A DNA stretch of 64,000 bases from the NCBI GenBank assembly GCA_024688365.1, contig JAILEG010000014.1:1-64000 (forward strand), in the 5' to 3' direction. Positions 58,386 through 64,000 of the stretch are shown in pieces. Source of the stretch: Prevotella sp. GTDB lineage: Bacteria > Bacteroidota > Bacteroidia > Bacteroidales > Bacteroidaceae. The stretch's first letter is position 1; every line of letters starts with the position of its first letter. The translations under genes were made by a program, and so were the position numbers. The notes under the pieces are model-generated. The model had not been told where the DNA came from. It was given only the letters and a program-made list of their open reading frames with translations, and made no database searches.

Positions 58386-60854
58386 ATGAAGATATCATAC
58401 AAATGGCTAAAGGAGTACGTTGACTTTGACCTGACTCCACAGGAGACGGCGGACGCGCTGACCTCTACAGGGTTGGAAGTCGATGCGCTGGATGAAGTTG
58501 AAACGATACGAGGTGGATTGAGAGGCCTCTATGTTGGCAAGGTGCTTACATGTGAGGCGCATCCCAATTCTGACCATCTTCATGTGACAACTGTTGACCT
58601 GGGTAAGGAGGAACCCCAGCAGATTGTCTGTGGCGCGCCGAATGTGGCAGCCGGGCAGAAGGTGATTGTTGCTGACCTTGGCTGTGTGCTTTATGATGGT
58701 GATGACCAGTTTGTCATCAAGAAAAGCAAGCTGCGTGGTGTAGAGAGTCTTGGGATGATATGTGCGGAGGATGAGATTGGCGTGGGGACTGACCATGCTG
58801 GTATTATTGTCCTGCCAGAGGATGCTCCGGTCGGTCAGCCTGCAGCTGAGTATTACCATCTGGACAGTGACTGGCTGATTGACGTTGACATTACTGCCAA
58901 CCGTGCTGATGCGCTTAGTCATTATGGTGTGGCGCGTGACCTGTATGCATGGCTCCGTCAGAATGGGTATGAGACATCTCTGCACCGTCCCGATTGTGAC
59001 GGCTTCATGGTTGACAATCACGATCTGCCCATTGATGTGACGATAGAGAATACGGATGCCTGCCACCGTTATGCCTGCCTGAGTGTGACGGATTGCGAGG
59101 TGAAGGAAAGCCCACAGTGGCTGAAGGACAAGCTGAACGTTATAGGCTTGCGTCCTATCAACAATATTGTTGACATTACCAACTACATCATGATGGCTTA
59201 CGGACAGCCGATGCACTGCTTTGATGCCGACATGGTGAAGGGAAATCATATTATTGTAAAAGATAAGAATGAGGGTAAGAAGTTCATCACGCTTGATGGT
59301 GAGGAGCATGTCCTCGGAGAGCATGACCTGGCCATCTGCAACGAGGAGGAACCTATGTGCATAGCTGGTGTCTTCGGCGGCAAGGGCAGCGGCACTTATG
59401 AGACAACAAGGAATGTTGTTCTTGAGAGTGCCTACTTCCATCCTACCTGGATTCGCAAGAGTGCCCGTCGGCACGGTCTGTCGACTGATGCCAGCTTCCG
59501 TTTTGAGCGTGGTATTGACCCGAACGGAACTATCTATGCCCTGAAGCAGGCAGCGATTCTTTGTAAGGAACTGGCTGGCGGCAAGGTGAGCATGGAGATA
59601 CGTGACGAGTATCCGACGAAGATGGAGGATTTCCCCGTGCGTCTGAACTATGAGTATTGTGACCGTCTTATTGGCAAGAAGATTGGCAATGAGACCATCA
59701 AGCATATAGCTGAGAGCCTTGAGATGAAGGTGGTGAAGGAGGATGAGGAAGGACTTGACCTGCTCGTCCCGGCTTACCGTGTGGACGTTCAGCGTCCTTG
59801 CGATGTGGTGGAGGATATTCTCCGTATCTATGGATATAACAATGTGGAGATTCCTATGGAGCTGAAGTCTTCCTTGACCATTGCTGAGGAGGCTGACAAG
59901 AACTATCACCGTGAGAACATAATTGGTGAGCAGCTGGTTGGTGAAGGGTTCTCGGAGATAATGAACAATTCGCTCACAAAGATGTCTTACTATGAGATGA
60001 CAGGTCTCAATGCCTATCCTTGGGAGGAGACTGTGAAGGTGATGAATCCTCTCTCTGCTGACTTGGGAGTCATGCGCCAGACTTTGCTCTTCGGAGGTCT
60101 GGAGAGTATTGTCCGCAATGTGAACCGAAAGGCACAGAACCTGAGGTTCTTTGAGGTGGGCAACGTCTATAAATATAATAAGGAGAAATGGAGTGAGGAG
60201 AGCCCAATAAAGGCTTATGCGCAGGACTACCACATGGCGCTTTGGCTGACTGGCAAGCATGTGCAAGGCTCATGGGCACACCCCGATGAGGACAGCTCTT
60301 TCTATGAGCTGAAGGCATATGTGGAGAATATTCTCCGCCGTGTGGGTGTCGCTCCTGGTGTACTGGTAAGTTCCGCCTCAGACAACAATGTCTTCGACAA
60401 GGCCCTCGTGCTTAAGACTCGTGCGGGGAAGTCTATAGTTGAGATGGGTATCCTCAGCCACAAGCTGCTGAAGAGCTTTGACATAGAGCAGAAGGTCTAC
60501 TATGCGGAGATTGACTGGGCTGGGCTGATGAAGACCATCCGTAAGAACAAGCTCCAGTTCCAGGAAATATCCAAGTACCCGGCAGTCAGCCGTGACCTTG
60601 CGTTGCTGGTTGACAACAAGGTGGAGTTTGCTCAGATTGAGGAGATAGCCCGGCAGACCGACAAGAAGCTGCTGAAGCGTGTGGAACTCTTCGATGTCTA
60701 TCAGGGTAAGAACCTGCCGGAGGGTAAGAAGAGCTATGCCGTCAACTTTATTCTTCAGGATGAGACGAAGACGCTCAACGATAAGGCGATTGATGCCATC
60801 ATGCAGAAATTAATAAAGAATTTAACAAATAAACTCGGAGCAGAACTCCGTTAA
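58386..60854 (+). CDS. pheT: Phenylalanyl-tRNA synthetase beta subunit
   Basis: An 822-residue beta subunit of the PheS2PheT2 enzyme. An N-terminal tRNA-binding/OB domain (about 40-150, LYVGKVLTCEAHPNSDHLHV) is followed by the B3/B4 editing domain, which hydrolyses mischarged Tyr-tRNA-Phe (WIRKSARRHGLSTDASFRFERGID by family), the B5 domain, and the C-terminal ferredoxin-fold anticodon-binding domain (QEISKYPAVSRDLALLVD). Length is normal. pheS is not adjacent. The 619-codon minus-strand ORF across it is a shadow. yebC starts 12 nt downstream. Confidence 0.96.
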   Translation: MKISYKWLKEYVDFDLTPQETADALTSTGLEVDALDEVETIRGGLRGLYVGKVLTCEAHPNSDHLHVTTVDLGKEEPQQIVCGAPNVAAGQKVIVADLGCVLYDGDDQFVIKKSKLRGVESLGMICAEDEIGVGTDHAGIIVLPEDAPVGQPAAEYYHLDSDWLIDVDITANRADALSHYGVARDLYAWLRQNGYETSLHRPDCDGFMVDNHDLPIDVTIENTDACHRYACLSVTDCEVKESPQWLKDKLNVIGLRPINNIVDITNYIMMAYGQPMHCFDADMVKGNHIIVKDKNEGKKFITLDGEEHVLGEHDLAICNEEEPMCIAGVFGGKGSGTYETTRNVVLESAYFHPTWIRKSARRHGLSTDASFRFERGIDPNGTIYALKQAAILCKELAGGKVSMEIRDEYPTKMEDFPVRLNYEYCDRLIGKKIGNETIKHIAESLEMKVVKEDEEGLDLLVPAYRVDVQRPCDVVEDILRIYGYNNVEIPMELKSSLTIAEEADKNYHRENIIGEQLVGEGFSEIMNNSLTKMSYYEMTGLNAYPWEETVKVMNPLSADLGVMRQTLLFGGLESIVRNVNRKAQNLRFFEVGNVYKYNKEKWSEESPIKAYAQDYHMALWLTGKHVQGSWAHPDEDSSFYELKAYVENILRRVGVAPGVLVSSASDNNVFDKALVLKTRAGKSIVEMGILSHKLLKSFDIEQKVYYAEIDWAGLMKTIRKNKLQFQEISKYPAVSRDLALLVDNKVEFAQIEEIARQTDKKLLKRVELFDVYQGKNLPEGKKSYAVNFILQDETKTLNDKAIDAIMQKLIKNLTNKLGAELR

Positions 60855-60866
60855 CAAACAAATCCA

Positions 60867-61604
60867 ATGGGTAGAGCATTTGAATATCGCAAAGCTACTA
60901 AGCTCAAGAGATGGGGGCACATGGCCCGCACATTCACGAAGTTAGGTAAGGAAATTGCCATCGCTGTCAAGGCTGGTGGCCCTGAGCCTGAGAATAACCC
61001 ACGTCTGCGTGCTATTATCGCTACTTGCAAGCGTGAGAATATGCCGAAGGATAATATCCAGCGTGCCATCAAGAACGCTATGGGAAAGGATCAGAGCGAT
61101 TACAAGGAGGTGCCGTATGAGGGATATGGCCCCCACGGAATTGCCGTCTTTGTGGATACGCTGACTGACAATACGACCCGTACGGTTGCCGATGTCCGTT
61201 CTGTTTTCAATAAGTTCAATGGCAATCTCGGCACGCAAGGCTCACTGGCTTTCCTCTTTGACCACAAGGCTGTTTTTACATTCAAGAAGAAGGACGGCCT
61301 TGATATGGAAGAGCTGATCCTCGAACTGATTGACTATGGAGTTGACGATGAGTTTGACGAGGATGAGGAAGAGGGCGAAATCACTATCTATGGTGAGCCG
61401 ACCAGTTTCGGTGACATCCAGAAGCACTTAGAGGACAACGGCTTCGAGATAACCTCTGCCGAGTTCACCCGTATCCCGAATGACTTGAAGGATGTTACGC
61501 CTGAGCAGCGTGAGACCATTGACAAGATGGTTGAGAAGCTGGAAGACTTTGACGATGTCCAGAACGTCTATACTAACATGAAGCCAGCTGAGGAAGAAGA
61601 ATAA
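60867..61604 (+). CDS. YebC/PmpR-family regulator
   Basis: A 245-residue YebC-family protein, members of which act as DNA-binding regulators or, in TACO1-type members, aid translation of proline-rich stretches. Signatures: MGRAFEYRKATKLKRWGHMARTFTKLGKEI at the N-terminus, NPRLRAIIATCKRENMPKDNIQRAIKNA, and YEGYGPHGIAVFVDTLTDN. An acidic linker (EFDEDEEEGEI) precedes the third domain. It follows pheT by 12 nt, so the two are co-transcribed, and a strong terminator lies 74 nt after the stop. Confidence 0.93.
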   Translation: MGRAFEYRKATKLKRWGHMARTFTKLGKEIAIAVKAGGPEPENNPRLRAIIATCKRENMPKDNIQRAIKNAMGKDQSDYKEVPYEGYGPHGIAVFVDTLTDNTTRTVADVRSVFNKFNGNLGTQGSLAFLFDHKAVFTFKKKDGLDMEELILELIDYGVDDEFDEDEEEGEITIYGEPTSFGDIQKHLEDNGFEITSAEFTRIPNDLKDVTPEQRETIDKMVEKLEDFDDVQNVYTNMKPAEEEE

Positions 61605-61677
61605 GGCTATAATTCCCAATGACAGCCAATCTGTCCTTGCCTGTATAGATGAGGCAGGGACGGGCATCAAATTCAGA

Positions 61678-61710
61678 GCAGCCTGCACACACAATGTGCA
61701 GGCTGCTTTT
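61678..61710 (+). terminator. Intrinsic terminator after yebC
   Basis: An 11-bp perfect stem GCAGCCTGCAC / GTGCAGGCTGC followed by TTTT. Confidence 0.85.
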
Positions 61711-61813
61711 GGTTTATTCCTGTCTGGCAATCGCACCTGAGAAGGCTGTCATACAGGCAGGATACGGTGGGATAAAACTGCAGCAGCTCTTTATTTGTTC
61801 TGCACATCGTTTA

Positions 61814-61957
61814 TTACCCTAATATGGGTATTGCACCTTATCCTTATAAGGGTGTTGGCTGTTACCCTTATATGGGTATCGACAGTTACCCTTATATGAG
61901 TGTCTGTTGTTATCCTTGTATGAGTGTCGGCCGTTACTCTTATATGGGTATTAACCC
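61814..61957 (+). repeat. Tandem array of six 24-bp units
   Basis: Six head-to-tail units of exactly 24 bp, with no spacer: each begins TTAyyCTTATATGrGTrT-like and ends in a variable 6-7 nt. Each core (e.g. ACCCTTATATGGGT) has imperfect dyad symmetry about TATA. The array starts 104 nt after the yebC terminator and ends about 130 nt before the acyl-CoA synthetase promoter. Confidence 0.85.
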
Positions 61958-62089
61958 GTGTATTGGACAAGGAAGAGTAGGAGTTGTTTAAGGGGTGCTG
62001 CAGCTTTGGTTAATCTTTTTTTATTGTGTTTTTATGCTGTAATGGTGTAATTTATGCACAAAGGTTTTGTGTTTGTGCAGTATTTTGCT

Positions 62090-62097
62090 TACCTTTG
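62090..62097 (+). promoter_or_regulatory. Promoter -7 element for the acyl-CoA synthetase gene
   Basis: TACCTTTG, 22 nt before the ATG at 62120. It excludes the track start at 62054. Confidence 0.65.
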
Positions 62098-62119
62098 CAC
62101 GCAAATCATATATTTGTGC

Positions 62120-63793
62120 ATGGAGTCTATAAAAAGTTTTAACGCATATATAGAAAGTAGCATCAAGGATAATTGGGAGAAAGACGCTCTTACCGATTAC
62201 CTGGGTGCCACGCTGCAATTCCACGACGTGGCACGAAAGATAGAGAAACTGCATATCCTCTTTGAAAGCAGTGGGGTGGAGAAAGGTGACAAGATAGCCC
62301 TTTGTGGACGGAACTCGTCAGCATGGGCGGCAGCTTTCCTTGCCACGCTGACCTATGGAGCAGTGGTTGTGCCTATCCAACATGAGTTTACCCCTGACCA
62401 GGTGTATAATATTGTGAATCACTCAGAGTCAAAACTGCTGTTCGTTGGTGACGTTGTTGCCACCACGTTGGATGGAGAGCAGATGCCTGGATTGGAGGGG
62501 ATTGTGTATATCCCGGATTACTCGTTGGTACTTTCACGTTCGGAAAGCCTGACATACGCACGTGAGAATCTTAATGCAATGTTCGGACAGAAGTATCCGA
62601 AGTTCTTTCATAAGGAGCATGTAAGCTATTTCATGGACGGGCCTGATGACCTTGCCATGATCAATTACACCAGTGGGACGACTGGTTTCTCGAAAGGAGT
62701 CATGCTTAGTTATCGCTCCTTGCTGAGTAATCTGGAGTGGGCGAATGGTGCCTTGAAGCCGAACATAAAGCCAGGCAGCAACGTGTTGAGTATGCTCCCG
62801 ATGGCGCACATGTATGGGCTGATGTGTGAGTTCATCAGTGAGTTCTGCTTTGGCAATCATCTGTTCTTCCTCACCCGTCTGCCGAGTCCGTCATTGATAG
62901 CGCAGGCGTGTGCCGACATTCATCCGGCTATTGTGGTTGCGGTGCCGATGGTGGTCGAGAAAATTATCCGCAAGAAGGTTTTTCCGCAGATTCAGAACAA
63001 GGCCACACGCATGCTGCTTAAGATGCCGGTTGTAAACAAGAAGGTAAAGGAGCGGATACGTGCCATCGTCATGGAGGTCTTTGGCGGCAATGCCTATGAG
63101 GTAATGACGGGTGGGGCAGGCTTCAATAAAGAGATTGAGGAGTTCCTTACCAGCATCGAGTTCCCTATAACCAGCGGCTACGGTACGACGGAGACAGGGC
63201 CGATGATTACCTACAGTGACTATTCTGACTTTGCCGCAGGCTCTTGCGGCACCCCGGTTGTCAATATGGAGGTGAGGATTCTCAGTCCTGATCCGGGTGA
63301 GATACCTGGAGAGATAGTCACCAAGGGCGATAATGTTATGCTGGGCTATTACAAGAATGAGCAGGCTACCAAGGCTGTGATTGACGATGACGGCTGGTTC
63401 CACACGGGAGACCTTGCCACGATGAGTGAGGATGGACACGTCTTTATCCGGGGACGTATCAAGAACATGCTTTTGGGAGCCAATGGTCAGAACGTATATC
63501 CGGAGGAGATAGAGGACAAGCTCAACTCTATGACGATGGTCAGCGAGAGTATCATAGTCCAGAAGGGCGACAAGCTGATAGGTCTTGTCCATCCTGATAT
63601 GGAGGAGGCTCAGTCAATGGGATTCTCTGCCCCTGATTTAGAGAGCATCATGGAGCAGAACCGCATAGAACTGAACAATGTCCTCCCTGCTTTCTGCCGT
63701 CTCTCGGCTATTGAGATACGTGAGGAAGAATTCCTGAAGACTCCTAAGAAGAGCATCAAGCGATACCTTTATCAGGAGCAGGCGCAAGCCTGA
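62120..63793 (+). CDS. AMP-forming (long-chain fatty) acyl-CoA synthetase
   Basis: A 557-residue adenylate-forming enzyme that activates an acid as acyl-AMP and then acyl-CoA (or acyl-ACP). The AMP-binding P-loop is MINYTSGTTGFSKGVMLSY (about 178-196). The SGYGTTETGPM motif, the hinge region FHTGDLATMSEDGHVFIRGRIKNMLLGANGQNVYPEEIE, and the C-terminal catalytic Lys in TPKKSIKRYLY are intact. The long-chain preference is inferred from overall similarity. It has a single promoter and no obvious operon partner before the window ends. Confidence 0.9.
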   Translation: MESIKSFNAYIESSIKDNWEKDALTDYLGATLQFHDVARKIEKLHILFESSGVEKGDKIALCGRNSSAWAAAFLATLTYGAVVVPIQHEFTPDQVYNIVNHSESKLLFVGDVVATTLDGEQMPGLEGIVYIPDYSLVLSRSESLTYARENLNAMFGQKYPKFFHKEHVSYFMDGPDDLAMINYTSGTTGFSKGVMLSYRSLLSNLEWANGALKPNIKPGSNVLSMLPMAHMYGLMCEFISEFCFGNHLFFLTRLPSPSLIAQACADIHPAIVVAVPMVVEKIIRKKVFPQIQNKATRMLLKMPVVNKKVKERIRAIVMEVFGGNAYEVMTGGAGFNKEIEEFLTSIEFPITSGYGTTETGPMITYSDYSDFAAGSCGTPVVNMEVRILSPDPGEIPGEIVTKGDNVMLGYYKNEQATKAVIDDDGWFHTGDLATMSEDGHVFIRGRIKNMLLGANGQNVYPEEIEDKLNSMTMVSESIIVQKGDKLIGLVHPDMEEAQSMGFSAPDLESIMEQNRIELNNVLPAFCRLSAIEIREEEFLKTPKKSIKRYLYQEQAQA

Positions 63794-63951
63794 TGCTCCC
63801 GTTCATGGCTCATAATTCAAAACTATGATAGCTTGATGCTTTTTGATCCATTCTCCCACATATTGGGCAGGTTATATCAGCATGCAGGCATGTCATATTT
63901 TTGAATTATGAAGTAAAAGTAATCAATATCCAATGTTTTTGCACATTATAT

Positions 63952-63982
63952 TTTGAAATGTGCCGATAAGTATGTATCTTTG
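63952..63982 (+). promoter_or_regulatory. Complete promoter reading out of the window
   Basis: TTTG at 63952-63955 and TATCTTTG at 63975-63982, spaced by 19 nt. It probably drives a plus-strand gene beyond base 64000. Confidence 0.7.
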
Positions 63983-64000
63983 CACATAATTTGAAAAATT

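Larger units (their letters stand above)
61605..62089 (+). other. Intergenic region between yebC and the acyl-CoA synthetase
   Basis: No ORF. It holds a GTCCTTGCCT / AGGCAGGGAC hairpin (about 61632-61661), the yebC terminator, a six-unit 24-bp tandem array, and the approach to the next promoter. Confidence 0.6.

Noticed and set aside
58407-60266. 619-codon minus-strand ORF across pheT
   Set aside because: It lies wholly antisense to a clearly conserved pheT, and its translation has no recognisable domain. Long antisense ORFs arise from codon bias.
61814-61957. CRISPR array
   Set aside because: The 24-bp units are directly adjacent with no unique spacers, and no cas gene is nearby.
61814-61957. 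Protein-coding tandem repeat (24 is a multiple of 3)
   Set aside because: No start codon opens a frame across the array, and stops occur beside it.

Overview
The window looks like chromosomal DNA of a Bacteroidales bacterium, most likely of the Prevotella group. The reasons are the many TAnnTTTG -7 promoter elements on both strands, the near absence of strong Shine-Dalgarno sites, an Oar-type TonB-dependent receptor, DUF3256, fimbrillin-like and DUF3943 surface proteins, LytS/LytT signalling, and a thrA-apgM-thrC operon. It is mostly core metabolism. No prophage, insertion sequence, CRISPR array, rRNA or tRNA was seen.

Layout. 0-9 kb: the end of a BASS-like membrane protein, an SGNH hydrolase, an OPT-family transporter, TrmO, two small coupled genes, secreted proteins, a nucleoside-type MFS permease, a DUF151-UVR protein and RsmE. 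9-16.5 kb: a large TonB-dependent receptor, a cupin, a DUF1573 protein, AspRS and two small HTH-type proteins. 16.5-22 kb: xylulokinase and xylose isomerase, mannose-1-phosphate guanylyltransferase, an apparently frameshifted small membrane ORF and a phytase-like esterase. 22-27 kb (minus strand): an apparent operon glnS - TPR - dedA - divergent sigma-70 - unknown. 27-33 kb: a candidate small RNA, mltG, a HAD phosphatase, a LytS/LytT two-component pair, riboflavin synthase and a second, larger independently transcribed RNA. 33-40 kb (minus): a full glycine cleavage set, lplA-gcvT-gcvH-gcvPA-gcvPB-lpd. 40-46 kb: an FMN-binding ferredoxin-like membrane protein and the threonine operon thrA-apgM-thrC. 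46-57 kb: an FAD oxidoreductase, a GH2 glycosidase, a surface locus (small acidic protein, fimbrillin-like lipoprotein, split AraC regulator), and a large beta-barrel-like LA_2272/DUF3943 protein. 57-64 kb: a zinc metallopeptidase, a DUF486 protein, pheT-yebC and an acyl-CoA synthetase.

How genes work together. lplA, gcvT, gcvH, gcvPA/PB and lpd make one complete lipoate-dependent machine for glycine cleavage. In the threonine operon the usual homoserine kinase position is taken by an ApgM-like protein. xylB and xylA together convert xylose to xylulose-5-phosphate.

The most unusual content is non-coding or broken: two candidate RNA genes with textbook promoters and terminators; an interspersed family of about 60-90 bp elements, each made of tandem AGTAyT quasi-palindromes (three copies, one holding a 36-bp perfect palindrome); a tandem array of six exact 24-bp units; a heptamer array with inverted copies inside the thr operon; and an AraC regulator interrupted exactly at a canonical -1 slippery heptamer TTTAAAA. 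Family names rest on reading the translated ORFs, without database searches.
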